Of a DNA stretch of 64,000 bases, positions 1 to 34,628 are shown one piece after another. The notes beneath the pieces are model-generated. The model saw nothing but the letters and a program-made list of their open reading frames with translations, was not told where the DNA came from and did no database searches. Made by a program: the position numbers and the translations under genes. Source of the stretch: Thunnus maccoyii (lineage: Eukaryota; Chordata; Actinopteri; Scombriformes; Scombridae); the NCBI RefSeq assembly GCF_910596095.1, contig NC_056533.1, forward strand, positions 8,803,001 to 8,867,000, in the 5' to 3' direction. Each line of letters opens with the position of its first letter. The stretch's first letter is position 1.

Positions 1-327
1 ACAAGCAAATGTATTCGGTGATGCAAAGCATGCAGGGCGAGACCAGGGAGCATCCTTGTGTCCACAGTTCTCATCAACAGAAAAAACAAGCACTATTTTT
101 GATTTGCCTTTTACATTTACGTCTAGATTTGCATATTGTTAATAGAAGATGTACACCAACCATACATCTGACTGACATGCTGAAAGCAGCGTCTCCAATC
201 ACTGAGGCAGTCATAGTCCAGACGGTAAACCTCCAATGCAAAGGCATGTAGTTTGTGTAGTTTTTTTTTTTTTTTCATTTGTTTACAAGAATTAATTCAC
301 TGAAATCAAACAACGTAATGATTCATG

Positions 328-497
328 CCTACGTAGCGCCCCAGTAGCCAAATGGTTAGTGCGCATGCCACATAATTGCAACGTCCCTGGTTTGATCGCA
401 AAGGGGACCTTCGTTGCATGTCACACCCATCTCTCTGACCTTGTTTCCTGTCAAATAAAGGCAGAAATCCCCAAAAAATAATCTTAAAAAAAAAAAA
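328..497 (+). repeat. tRNA-derived SINE
   Basis: The head carries a Pol III A-box-like TAGCCAAATGG at about 352 and a B-box-like GGTTTGATCGC at about 389. It continues into a pyrimidine-rich body and ends in a run of A at 486-497. Near-identical 8-bp flanks, GATTCATG (320-327) and GATCCATG (498-505), look like a target-site duplication with one mismatch. This layout (tRNA-like head, unrelated body, A-rich tail) is typical of teleost SINEs. The family name is not assigned. Confidence 0.75.
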
Positions 498-505
498 GAT
501 CCATG

Positions 506-1341
506 ACTACAGTTCATGCTACCATAGTTAGTAAAATTCTGGCAGTGACACATTTGCTGCAACAACTTGACCTGACATGTAATGTGAGTTTTGTGTTCCT
601 TGTCATCGCACTGACAACTCTTGTACTGTGTTTAATTGAAGTAGTTGAGAGGTCAGTACCACATAGGGCATTGTGAGCATGTTAGCATGTTGTTCACAGA
701 GCTGTTAGGTTGGCCTTGTTTTGATGAATTTGCAAATGTGTCTGCAGAATTTAGGTAAAAAGAACAGACAATGCTGCAAAGACCATAACTATCGGTAGGT
801 TCACAGAGGCCCTGAAGAAGTTCAACTGCAGGAATAACTGTAACTTCATGGACGTTAACAATGCTCTTGTGACAAAATAATGTCACATCACCCTCGAACG
901 GACTCAAACCACCAACCTCTAAGGTTGAACCTCTCTGCCAGGGTGCAAGTGGTCATCAGAAATGGTGTGTAATCCACAAATACTGCAGCCAAACTGAACT
1001 TTAAGATGAAGAAAAGTGTTTTCAGAGGTTTATGATACAGTAAAGTCTCATCTCTAGTGGGCTTCAGCCACAAACAGCAAGTAATTTACTCAGCACATCT
1101 ACAAATCTACAGAACTACTTGCTGTGTTACAGCATTGGTTCACAATCTCTTAGACCTGCAGGAGTGCAAATGTTTTATGTTATCGTGCTATTAATTGCAC
1201 TTCCTTTGTAAGGGGGATGTATAGCAGTCCCAGACTAGATGGGTAGAATGAAAAGCAGCCTTACTTTGAGTAGTGAAGATCAGAGTTTGTTATCATTGCT
1301 TTAAAGAGTCTTAAATATACTGGAAGCATAACTGTCAAGTG
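506..1341. other. No gene seen
   Basis: No convincing coding or RNA gene. A weak Pol III B-box-like GGTTTGAGTCC lies on the minus strand near 901-911, probably SINE debris. The short open frames show no family resemblance. Confidence 0.5.
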
Positions 1342-1415
1342 GGCATTGCTGGGATTTGAACCCTAGAATCTTCTGTTTATAAGACAGGTGCATTGACCTA
1401 TGAAGCTGCAGTGCC
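1342..1415 (-). pseudogene. tRNA-Thr-like pseudogene
   Basis: Read on the minus strand, this 74-nt stretch aligns along its length with vertebrate tRNA-Thr. It has the acceptor GGCACTG against CAATGCC, a D-arm start GCTT, an anticodon arm CCTGT/ACAG, and a T arm with loop TTCAAAT. The acceptor, anticodon and T stems each contain a mismatch, mostly at sites where a real tRNA-Thr has CpG. The anticodon position reads TAT instead of a threonine anticodon. It is most likely a dead tRNA gene copy or the head of a tRNA-Thr-derived SINE. No A-rich tail follows it. Confidence 0.5.
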
Positions 1416-2470
1416 TGCATGTAGAACCGGTCTAAAAACTAGTGCCTTGAATACTTTGGGGATCAAATATCAGATAGACTGAAGTTTCCTAGCGCTTATC
1501 AAATAACAGGATCAAGCATGACTTCAACGTTGGTAACAATGCTGAGGACATATACAGGCTTTTAGCTTGCATACAAGCCAACGATGGTTAGACATGTTGA
1601 ACCACTGAAGGCAAAGTGGGTGGATATACTCCATGTGATCTGATTTCCTCTTCAAGTTACAAACTTTCATAATACATTAAATACCAATCAAGTACAGTTT
1701 TGACAGTAGGCCTTAATGAAGAGAACCTTTCATTCATTTCAACCTAAATGAAATCAAATTATTCTAAATATGAAATCTATCGTTCTTATTATATCAAATT
1801 GTAAAGTAATTCAAACTTTTACCCATTTTTGTTTAGTTCAAATTTAACATACTTACTTATTTAACATTGTAAGTATGTTACTTATAGTAAATTGTTACTT
1901 ATTTAACATACAAATTACTTTTCATTATATTAAGATCTCATCAAATAATTTTAGTGATGGGTTTGAAAATTCATTGAAGTTTCTGCTCATACACAAACAT
2001 GTGACTGTAAATGTTACTGTAGACATTTTCCTTCTCATGTAAGAGAACATGTGGAAGTTTGTGGTAAATTTATTCCATTAAATTGAAATTTTGGGATGAA
2101 ATCTTGAATTTTGTACCGATATATGAGAAGTCTCCTTTTTGAAAACATCAAATGGAAATGTTTCGATTGTTAATTTCTTTTTCAGCAAAGATTTTTAAAT
2201 GATCATAAAAGTTTGTATTATATTTCTGAACGGTTTAGTCTCACCCAAAATGATGCCAAATGTGGTAGTCAGGTCTTAGATGGTAGTGGTACAGCAACCA
2301 TCTGAATCTCAAACACACTGTGAGAAAGGAGTCAGGTCACCTCGTCGTGTCTTGCTATAATCACCACTTTCACTGAGATTGTTGACACCTCTACTACTTG
2401 AACTTAAGTGTTATAGCTAAAAATGCCATTACTTTCCATTTTGTCTCCCTAAACTAAAAGAAATTACAAA
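1416..2470. other. AT-rich intergenic DNA, no gene seen
   Basis: AT-rich sequence with short local repeats of a TTACTTATTTAACAT-type motif at about 1850-1912. No coding exon or RNA gene is recognisable. Confidence 0.5.
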
Positions 2471-2475
2471 TCCAT

Positions 2476-2505
2476 TTTATTTGAACGGTTGCTTTCACAT
2501 TTATT
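2476..2505 (-). promoter_or_regulatory. glo1: glo1 candidate poly(A) signals
   Basis: Two AATAAA hexamers on the minus strand (2476-2481 and 2500-2505) lie about 330-360 nt beyond the glo1 stop codon. They are the first good polyadenylation signals after it and suggest a 3' UTR of about 0.35 kb. Confidence 0.5.
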
Positions 2506-2836
2506 ACACATGAATGCCACATCATTTTAGCATTACTTTTTGAAGACACATACAAACTGATGATGGTAGACAAACTCAACAGCCACACAAAGTACTTGCT
2601 TTTCATAGCAATAACTTGCATATCTAATCTATTTACTCATCAACTGTCCAATGTTAGTCCAGCCCATGCCCAGACACACTGATTGCCATTGTGCAAGTGA
2701 TCCCGCTCCATTTTCCCTCAGCTCTTCAGCGTGCGTTGCTAAATTCTTCGCTACACCTCAGTGTTCTTCTCTCCCAATGAAGCCACAGCAGGCCTGGCCT
2801 GTACGCACTGCAGCCGGTAGCATGTCGTCATAGGTT

Positions 2837-5800
2837 TTAGGAGGTAATGGACACCATATTGTTGGGACTCAAGATCTCAATCCAGTAACCATCAGGGTCC
2901 TGAATGAAGGCCAATCCTTTCATTTTACCTGAGGGGAAAATAACAGAGGGGACAGAAAAGTAACTGTAAATATGAATACACATGTACAATATATAGGTAG
3001 AAAAAATGTGAAAAGTTAAGAACCCTATAGAGCAATATTTTTACGAGTGGGTCTCCTTTGTGTTTGTATTGTGCATGCATGCGAGTGATCCAGAGTTCAG
3101 TATGGTTCGTTGTGCAATCATTTACAGAGAGCAACAGAGCTTAGGGTGAACAAAAGAGCTGAATGGCTCATAGTGTTACATGTGTTTCTAAAGACAGTCC
3201 ATCATTCTTCTCTCTATTTCCATAACAGTCAGATTGACATTTAGTATTTGTTTTCTGGAGAAAAGCCTGATGACATAGAGGCCTGGTCCTGCCTGATCCA
3301 ATTTATAAGGACTTCAGAGGGGATTCTAGTTGTCTCTTGGAAAGGTTTGTGATGTTCATGTTTGTTTCAGAAAATCACGTGCTTACATCGTTTCATGTTG
3401 TCTTTTCTTTAACCTCCGCAGCCTGTAATAGCTTATGCCTTGTTTTGTTTTGTTTTTTATAAATCTTTTATTTCATTTGAGCAGTGCTTTCCATGTTTTT
3501 TCCCATGTGAATTTATTCTGTGTTGCATGTTTGATTCTTAAAGAGGAATCACATTTCATACATATCCTCAACATGTTCCTTCAGGTGACACCTCCTCATT
3601 TACTTATCATTTCAAGAGCCAAATGAACAAAAGAAAATGTAAAAGTGCAAATCCAAAAAGACATAGGCTATCTTTCCTTTTATTTTACATTTAAAATTTT
3701 GTTAAAATGTTTTTCAACTTTTTTGGTCCTTGTGACATTTTTACAGCAACGAAAAATAAAGAACATTTTTTACCTAAACAAAGAGACAAAATAAACAGAT
3801 TACACTGCTCTAACAACCAATCAGGAGTCTCAGTGATTGTGGTCCAGCTAGTTTTGATGATTCTGCAGTCATGAAATAATTTACTTGGTGTATATGTATG
3901 TTATTGCATGGAAATGCCAAATGCAGGCGCTGGTAGTTACCGTTATTGTTCTTTTAATGAGTCAGTGAATGCAGCGGTGTAGCCACAGTTTACCAATTGA
4001 CGACTACAGTGGGGGGTCAACACTGTGCCATAAGTTTAGAAACATTAATGCTGGAGACCAGTTGACGCAGGGGCAAACAAAGCCCAGTGTAAGACTCTTT
4101 TGGGGTCACTGTATTGTATTACACTTACTGCCTGTTTCTTCACGCTTATTTCTTTTTCTCCATTCTCAATTTGCACTAACAATAAAAAGCATCAGCTCTA
4201 GTAAAATTTGAAACTGAGAAATTGAATCAAAGATTCTTTTTACTCAAGTTCCTTGAGTAACACTTTCAGCCCTAATTTCTATTTCACATAACCCAACAAA
4301 TAAGGTAAATGAAGAAAGGTGAAAGGTGAAAAAAATACTGAAACAGGCTGTCATGATTTATCTGTTTAACCTGTCTATGACCCTCATATTCACATCTTAC
4401 CATCATCGGGCTTCTTGACAAATGTGACACCTTGCTCTTCAAACAGTTTGCAGGCTGCATAGACGTCGGGAACTGCAATTCCAATGTGTCCTGTCAAAAG
4501 TCAGGTGGACAAACAGAGACTTAAAATCCGCACTACAGTTACACATATCCAGAATCTGCCACTGAGCTTATACATACCTACATGCATGTTTCTTACAATA
4601 ATAACAGACAGAAACATGATAGTTGAATCAAAAATATGTATTAAGAAGAATGAAATGGTGGACAGATTAGTGCTGTGGATTAAAACACTTGAGACTTATG
4701 GAAAAACTGATCATAACAGCTAAGATGTTACTATAAATCCAAAAGTATGTTTAATAATATTGTTGTACGTTCCTTTATTTTGAGCTCTTGCATTTATTTT
4801 TTTTTTATATATTTTATGCTTACATGCAAGAAAACTTTAACATTTGGGACAAAAAGGTCACAAAGTTGTAAACCTCTGACTTTCCAAGAAACTTTTAATT
4901 TTAATTTCTTTCAATTTTATTGGTCCTAACTGTTCGTTTGTAAAACAGGGATGCAATCTTACCAAAGCCACGTGGATCAGAGTTTCCATTATGATAAGAC
5001 TGGCTCTCATCAGACTCAGAGCCCCAGTTACTGAAAGAAAGGAGAGATTGAAGGAGAGAAAAGGGATACAAAAAAGGACGGAGAACACAATTCTCAAGTT
5101 AATAACAGAAGAACGGATGAGAATAACACACAGCCCTAAACTCAGGACATAGACCCTTACTGTGTCAGCTCGATGGTGGCTCTTCTGGAAAAGGTCCATG
5201 CCGTCTTTTCCTTCACATCTGTGGGAATCTCCTTCTTGTCCTCGTAGCCCAAGAAGAAGAGAGAGAAACGCATGGAGGGGAAGTCGAACTTTTGCAGGAG
5301 CCTGGAAGATTTTGCACACCAGAGAGAAATCGTCACTTCATCTAGAAAGTCCAGTTTATGTATAGGAAACTATCTCAATGAGAGACACAGACACACACAG
5401 ACACAGTAGCGAAAAACAGTTCAAAAGATTTATTGTGTCATGTTTTGGTGATGATTCGTTGCAAATGGGCTAATAAAGATTCAATAAAAAAAAAAAATCA
5501 AACAGTTCCTTTAACTGAAGCCCACACTAATACTTACGTCATGCCGAGGATTCTGGTGTAGAAATCCAAGGATTTAACTGGATCTTTAACTCGCAGCATC
5601 GTCTGCTGCATCATGAAATCCTAAAGCAGCAAGAGACACAAACACAATAACTGAGTTTTTAGATGCATAACACAAGAAATGAATTATAATTTTATAAAAA
5701 TTATAAAAGAAATTCAAGTTTCCCACCACACTGCATTTTACAAACAGGTCTTCCAAAAAGCAGAAACAAGGTTTTTAAGTGTGAATTAAGGCTGCGACTA

Positions 5801-8565
5801 ACATATATTTTCTCAATGAATCGTTTTGTCTGTAAAATGTCAGAAAATATAGGAAAATACCTGTTATGATTTCTTATAGTCCAAGATGTCTTGTTTTGAA
5901 TGATCAATGGTCCAATATCCAAATATATTCAGTTTACTATCATGAATGACACATAAAAGCTTCAATCCTCACATTAGAGAGGCTTCAACAAGCAAATTCT
6001 TCCTTAAAAAAAATGACTCCAGCAACTATTTGATTACCAAAACAGTTGCAGATTAACTTTCTGTTGCTCGACTAATCCTTGCAGCTCTAGTGTGAATGTG
6101 GATGTGTTGCACCACAAAATGGTCGGTGAGATGGAAACACTGCCAGATAATTTGTGAATGTAGCTGAGAAACTGAGACACAGCTGGTTAGCTGCAGAGCT
6201 AATGGGTTACTCTGAAACAAATCAATACTCGAAAAAAATTGATGACTATTGCACACAAACAATTACAAAAGCTCATGTATTAGTCACCATTAGAGGCTGG
6301 TGGTGTAGTCACTGGTTGGCATTTTACGCACATTTCCTGTGGGTACATGTGCATATCTAACAAAGATGAAGGTCTGCACACTGCAGTTTATTGAGACATC
6401 CGCCAGTGACGTTTCGAGCTACATGCTCTTCTTGTGCAATCCAAGTGTGCATGAAAAATCCAGACCCTGCTGCCACATTAGAAAACATCATATTGTCAAG
6501 AGTTCAATGAATGCAAATACACAGAATATTAGAGATGTAAAGTAGCTCAGAGATCCTCCACAACATTTGTCTCCCTTTGACTATGTTGCTTGTGTCTGAA
6601 CTCGAAGTTACATTTGTATCCTTGCACTCACTCGTGAAAAAAGGATTTCAGCCAAACTGCACCTGTGTGCAACCAAGCGCACGTAAGTCACAACGATCAG
6701 CACATCTGTGTGAGCTACGCTTCGGTCAATATTACCATACGGTCCCGCTCAGATTAGTTCACATTTACTTACTTGTTTTCCATGCAAAAACTAAGTTTTA
6801 CATGCCAACTCTGACTCTGACACTGAGGTCATACCATGTTTTTTCTCTAATTTCTAGGGTCTAAATATTTGCGTGAATCTAATCTTTGACATTGTCTTGC
6901 ACATTACCAGTGAAGATGTCCATTTATAGTATCTAATCTAGACAGTACTGTGAATGGCATATATTAAAATAGGGCCCCTGCAGTTATGAATAACACATAT
7001 GAAGTTATGTCCCAGCTAGTATTTTGAAGATAAAGTGGAAATGTCACTCTTGAAAGTGCAACACATTCTCCCTTAGGGTACAGGAGCTCCAGCTGTACAA
7101 TCTTACAGTACAACATTGTCTCCTCCTGTGGCCTGTAGCCTTTCAGCCAAGGCACGATGCTGTCTTCCATGATGTCTGGGGACTGAAGGTGAGGTCTGAC
7201 GATGTCCTTAAATTTAACCTGATGTTGATATTTTGTATTTTTAAGTGTATAACTTTTACTGTGTGTGTGTATGTTTCACAGCTGGGTGTTATCTCTGTGA
7301 CTCTTCCCCTTTCCTGTGCACTTCCTCCAACAAGTTTTCACAGTAGAAAACGTATCAACATATCCATACAAGTTTCTAAAACACTGCTGCAGTGTAATCC
7401 ATTTCTCCACTAAACTACATCCATATGTTTCAAATATTCATATTTTTGCCAACTTGTGGTTGGTTTGGGAGGTTTCTATGGACATCAATCCAGTATTATT
7501 TCATTCGTTTTTTTCTCAGGTCAAATGTGAACTTTAACCTGCTAGTCTGCTGCAGCTGGCAGAGCTCCGCTCACACATGAACTGTGAAGACATTCCTCAA
7601 AGTCTTTAGCATGGACTGCAATTGAAGTGAATGGCAGCTGGAGCAAATATTCACAGAAACTGTTACAGGTTCACCAAAGTTCAAATTTTTTTGAACAATG
7701 GACCACAGAATAAAGACAATTGTTCAGGCAGACCTCTCTTCCACTAAGTATTGTTTGTTATATCATGTGTTTATACTCCATATGTGTAGAGAGAGGATAC
7801 AGGCAGCAGAGCAGTAGGGATGTTGGCAGTGAGTTCAGGGACAGATAGAGTGAAGACAATAAAAATGCACGTTATCTTAAATTTATGGATGTTTTTGTTA
7901 GCCAGCTGGACAAGTTATTTCCAGCGCCTTCTGCTTGCAACACTGCCCACATCAGCTATTCCCAGTCCGCCTGCCTTTCGCCACAACATGCATGAGTATG
8001 TTCAGGGATGACCGCGCCTAAAATACATACTTTCTTGTGCAGCTCTTGTGTTACGTACAGACTTGTTAAACGCATGCTTTTGATAAACGACGTCTCCACT
8101 TTTCCGTCGAATTTGGAGTCAACCTGTCACCACACGAGAACGTGGGTTACCGGCGAAACTTTAGCTATAACGTCAAGTTAGCTTAACTTAGTGCTGTAAG
8201 TTAACTAAACGTTAGTGATACACCATTGTGTTTGAAGCCCGGCATGTGTGTGTGTTGCACACACTCACTGTAAACATTAGTAATCTAGTTCAACATGACC
8301 GAATCACTCGTCAGCAAGGGACCAGTCCACAGTTTGTGGAGAAACATGCCCCTGTCCGATAATAGACGCAATACGAATAGCTGGCCAGCCTGTCTGGCAG
8401 CCGTTGTTGGCCTATTGCTGGGTCGGCTGGATTTGAGGGTTTCACAGGGTCCGGTAAAGTAGATTTTAGCTTTCATAGGGGCAACGACCATCTTACCTTA
8501 GTTATTGGGTCTCCATCTTTACAAGCTGATGCCGCTACCTCGTCTGACAGACCTTTGTCGCTCAT
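2837..8565 (-). CDS. glo1: Lactoylglutathione lyase (glyoxalase I)
   Basis: Six coding exons: 8497-8565, 5538-5620, 5161-5301, 4963-5030, 4401-4490, 2837-2928. They join in frame to 180 residues plus TAA, close to the human length. Glyoxalase I is a cytosolic zinc enzyme that isomerises the methylglyoxal-glutathione hemithioacetal to S-D-lactoylglutathione, the first step of the glyoxalase pathway. The sequence follows vertebrate GLO1 throughout ([50 protein letters not shown]). The four metal ligands known in the family fall at Gln29, Glu95, His122 and Glu168, so the site looks intact. The start is the only ATG ahead of the conserved N-terminus and sits next to a GC-rich promoter. All introns are GT-AG. 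The largest, intron 1 (2.9 kb), carries a dispersed repeat at 5784-6092. It is transcribed in the same direction as eprs1 with about 2 kb between them. Confidence 0.97.
5784..6092 (+). repeat. Dispersed GCTGCAACTAA-type inverted-repeat element
   Basis: It begins AAGGCTGCGACTAAC and ends CTAATCCTTGCAGCTCT, so the ends form an imperfect terminal inverted repeat. The interior has the AATGTCAGAAAATA and CAAAACAGTTGCAGATTAA blocks shared with 9485-9640, 17400-17665 and 31103-31425. It is a short, non-coding, multi-copy element of the sort scattered through teleost introns. It lies in glo1 intron 1. Confidence 0.6.
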
Positions 8566-8589
8566 TTTTGCTAAAACAACACGTTTTTA

Positions 8590-8830
8590 GGTAGTACCGC
8601 AGCTCTGCGGGGCGGACAGACGCTGACAGGGAGGGAGCGGGACAGATACTCGCCTTGTTTTTTTTATTTTTTTCCTCACCCGCATTCCACGAAGACCCGC
8701 CCTACTCTGCCTCTGATTGGCTAGTACTCGTTGCCTTCGTTGGTTAGATTGGTTAGGGTTAGACATGAGGAGTGTGATTGGTTAGGATTAGGGTAAGAAT
8801 GTCAGGGTTAGAGCCAATCAGAGGTCCACT
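8590..8830 (-). promoter_or_regulatory. glo1: glo1 promoter region with CCAAT boxes
   Basis: Immediately upstream of the glo1 start is a GC-rich stretch (8595-8640). About 150 bp upstream is a CCAAT box on the minus strand (8715-8720). Further ATTGG sequences lie at about 8748-8785. The 13-mer CCTCTGATTGGCT at 8710-8722 returns as its exact reverse complement at 8812-8824. The segment between is rich in TTAGGGTTA-like short repeats. The transcription start is inferred, not seen. Confidence 0.5.
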
Positions 8831-10194
8831 GTGAGGGAACTTTAACAAGAACATCTTCCTGTAGCAACTTTCAAAGTAAAAGGCACGTTGACGACAATCA
8901 ATTGAACTTTTGTTTTGACGCGTCAAAAAAAGCCATGTAAGGACTTTTGTCCCATTTAAAATACATTTGATAGGCGATGCTATATGAAATTAAAACGCAT
9001 GGTTTAATATTTCATAATGGCCTGTCACTGACATATCAATTCTTTGATTGATTTAATATCTACTTGAAAAATTAGATTAGCAGCTGCGAGGACAAAGAAT
9101 AAGGTGCAGGTAAGAATACTACTTTTATTTTGAAAATAAAGACAGGAAGTGCTTTATCTGCTGTTTCTGCATTATGTAACAGAGTTGCTGCAGAGTGCAC
9201 TATGTTCTGTTACCCTGCACTTTTCACTATATTTATACACTGCTTACAAGTTATTTGATACAGTAATAAATAGTAATGCACTCCAATACAGTAACCTTGT
9301 AATAAATTGTACAAAACAGAGAAACATCTTTAAAAATATTATGCAGTTGAATAAAATATCTACACCAACTAGTCTCAAAACCTAACTGTACCTGAAACAT
9401 GATAGATCTAATAAACACAGGCTTTATTGCAGGGCTGTTGTACTGGATTCACTTAGACTGCTAAACATGCGAATACTGACTGCTGTGCTGCAACTAAATT
9501 ATTTCCATTATTGATTTATATATCCATTATTTTACTGATTAATTATTTATCGATTGTGGTTTTAAAGAAAATGCCAAAAAATGATCCAGAAGCCAAAGTG
9601 CCATCTTCAATTTGCTTCAGATCATTACATGATTCATGATTCATGAATAATCAATTACACACTCCACAGTTTGCCATGGAAATAACTTTATTATAGACAA
9701 GTTGTAGAGTTATTTAATGGGAGAGGGGTGACAGAAGATTACATTACCAGCTATCAACCATATACAGTTCATCACAGCTGTTCATTTGGCTCTGGTGGAT
9801 CGGAGAGAGTTGCATGAAGCTGTGAGCCACGATCAACATAACCAGTTATACAGATAGAGGAGGGTTTATAAAGCTGTGAGAACACAACTAGAAGCCTGAA
9901 TACCCACAGGGTTCCTGAGACAGTTGGCAGGCAGAGTGTACTTTTCCCCAGACACTGGTAGACGGTATGTTTCTCAGGAAATATTCTCTCCAGTGCTTGT
10001 GTTTGACAGTTTTGCCAGATTTCAAAATCCCACGTGTCATAAACCCCACTCATTTCATGAATGTAGGTCAAAATTAAAAACAAAATGTGAGGTTTGTTAG
10101 TCTGAGATGACAGTAGGGAGTTACAAAAATATATAAATTCTTAAGTGGTTTCCAAAATCCAACAGCTGCTTAAACAATTTCAAGAGCCATGTTT
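8831..10194. other. glo1-eprs1 intergenic spacer
   Basis: No gene recognised. The spacer holds upstream flank of glo1, a partial copy of the GCTGCAACTAA-type repeat at 9485-9640, and the region downstream of the eprs1 poly(A) site. The minus-strand open frame at 9772-10083 has no recognisable family signature. Confidence 0.5.
9485..9640 (+). repeat. Partial copy of the GCTGCAACTAA-type element
   Basis: It starts GCTGCAACTAAATTATTTCC and continues with ACTGATTAATTATTTATCG and AAAGAAAATGCCAAAAA. These blocks are also present at 31103-31425 and in reverse at 17400-17665. The far end is missing, so this is a truncated copy. Confidence 0.6.
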
Positions 10195-10214
10195 AGATGA
10201 ACTCCAAAAGTTGA

Positions 10215-10220
10215 TTTATT
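10215..10220 (-). promoter_or_regulatory. eprs1: eprs1 candidate poly(A) signal
   Basis: AATAAA on the minus strand about 375 nt beyond the eprs1 stop codon. It is the first canonical signal after the gene. Confidence 0.5.
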
Positions 10221-10594
10221 ACATGTCAACAACTCTGGGACATGGGAAGATTCATTATTTGCCTAATTTCTGTTGGTTATTTCAGTGCTAGCACAAACCA
10301 CAGCTGGCCAGTGAGTGTTCTCCGACATGGCCTTTCGAGAGGTATCAGCCATGAATGAAAGAAACAGTGCTACAACCACTTTAACGGAATTTCTCTCAAC
10401 TCCACTTCCTGTCAGCATCATAACAATGTTAACATATGTTTAAAAAAAAACAAACACAAAACAACATATTCCCCATTCTAAATCCCACAGTCCAGTCACC
10501 CACAAGAGATCAGAAAAGAAGAAATACATGAGAGAAGGAAGGAAAGCCCTTTTCTACTACGATGTTCATCCTCGTGCTCCAGCAGAGCAGGTCT

Positions 10595-32795
<22,201 letters not shown>

Positions 32796-33013
32796 GCTGT
32801 GAAATCCTTCTTCCAACACAGGAGGTGAAGCTTTGTCACTGTTTCAGAGACCCTGCTAGAAGCCTGCAGCAGCCGACACTTCTGTCCACACTCCGGCAGA
32901 CCTGCAGACACACCAGCGGCACGGTGCAGAAAAGAAAACACTTCTTCTGCTTCAATGACTTAAAAACAACTTCCTGCTGCTGCTCTACTGCCGCCAGCTG
33001 TACGGGAGGATGA

Positions 33014-34310
33014 ACTGACAGAGGAGGACGTCAACAAATCCCCTCCAGACATACTTTAAGATGTATATAAAATACTCTACTTTGAGTAATAATTGTGTCT
33101 CGTTAATCGTTAAAATTACATCTACTCCTTCTCCCTCGTTAAAATTTCCAGGACCTATGAATATGCAAATATATTTCATTCCAGAAGTTTAACTGCTGGT
33201 CACTGCAGGTCTCCTACTTTGATGTAAAGTTCATTCTCAGTGTTTGTGCACTGAAGGCTTCAAGTTTCCACATCACACATTTAGAAGTTGAATATTGGGC
33301 CACGATTTCCTTGGAAACAGAATAATCAATAATCAATCTAAAATATATCAGTGTGTTTTCTTTATGTTGAAAATAAACAGGAGTTTAACACCAGAATCCC
33401 TAAAAGTTAGTGGAAGATATAAAAGCTCAACATGCATCAGAGTTCTTTGTAAGCTTTGTAGTGAAGCAGCTGGGAGTCGGCTGCCATGTTTAGTTTGAAT
33501 GTAAGAATGTAAGTATAGTGAATGATGACGGCCGTCTACAGCAGGTCAACCATGAGGAAAGTTATTTACATCGACATATTCCACACTGAAACACATCCAG
33601 ATTAGTGTCTGTAATGTAGCTACAAGTGACTAGAATATGGTTCACAAGTGTTGATGTTTCTCCTTCATGCTCTTCACCAGCGACTCAAAACATTTTGGAC
33701 ATAATTTGCTTGTTTTTATTGTTTAATTTTTAGTTGCTTTAGCAAACCAATTTATTGTCCTGAACATGTTTTTGTTTACTAACAACAGAATGAAAACAGA
33801 AAATGTCATATTAATCATCTAGAACAACAAACATGTTCCCAATTTCAGAGCTTTGGATCATGGATCATCTTAACTCTGGTAAAACTTGTGCTGCTTTAAA
33901 TGATGCTGTGTAACTGTATGATGTGACTTTGTATTCAAAGATCCTGTTAAAAACAGCACATAGACGACAGACCCAGCTGATATTTTATAACAAGAAAAAC
34001 ACTTTGTTCCATTGGAGAGTCTCAGTGAGCCAAACAAGTACACAAGTCAAAACAAACAATGACATTTGTTCATTTTTAGCAATTTTTTAAAATCTTAGTT
34101 CAACTTTATAAATTGAATTGTCCAGTTCACAGCACAAAGAAAGTGTTACGTACATCTTTTATATCTGTGTAAAACATGAGTGTGAAATAAGACTATTAGA
34201 ATATTTTGGAATAAATCAAATCAGCTTAAATAAGATTTGAATCGTTGTGGTACATTTGATTTGATTGTGTTGGAAAACACACACTATTCTTTTGATTCCT
34301 TTAAAAATAA
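33014..34310. other. Spacer upstream of eprs1, no gene seen
   Basis: Non-coding AT-rich DNA. The eprs1 transcription start should lie near 32830-33010, but no clear core promoter element was seen. No coding exon was recognised. Confidence 0.45.
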
Positions 34311-34520
34311 TATTTTACTCATCATCACCCCCTCATGGGAGGACAAATTACTTTACTTTGAATTATTTTTTATCATATTCTACTTTTCTCCTCTAACTAC
34401 TCGAATCTGAACGTGAAATCATTTATTTTCTAAATCATTTATTAGATTTATTTTTATTTTTTTAGTTTACATGTGTTTTAACTAGTTATTTTACATGCTT
34501 GTCATTTCTCTCTCTTTTTT
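34311..34520 (+). repeat. Left copy of a roughly 225-bp repeat
   Basis: Carries in order CACCCCCTCATGGGAGGACA, CTACTTTTCTCCTCTAACTA, TTATTTTCTAAATCATTTAT and ACTAGTTATTTTACATGCTT followed by GTCATTTCTCTC. The same four blocks in the same order and spacing make up the units at 35740-36510. This copy lies on the other side of the Crypton-like gene, in direct orientation. Confidence 0.8.
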
Positions 34521-34628
34521 TGATGCCACACCACACTGTGACGCATCCTGGTAACATTGTAACTGCTGTAAAATTGTAACTGCCAAAGCTGGAGCTAAAA
34601 AAACAGGTGCTTCCAACATTGATACAAC

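Noticed and set aside
887-955. Minus-strand A-box/B-box-like sequence as a tRNA gene
   Set aside because: A-box to B-box spacing leaves no room for a full anticodon arm, and no cloverleaf could be drawn. Probably SINE debris.
6964-7170. Minus-strand 68-codon frame in glo1 intron 1 as an alternative exon
   Set aside because: The peptide looks protein-like at its start, but I recognise no family and no phase-compatible splice link to glo1 was found.
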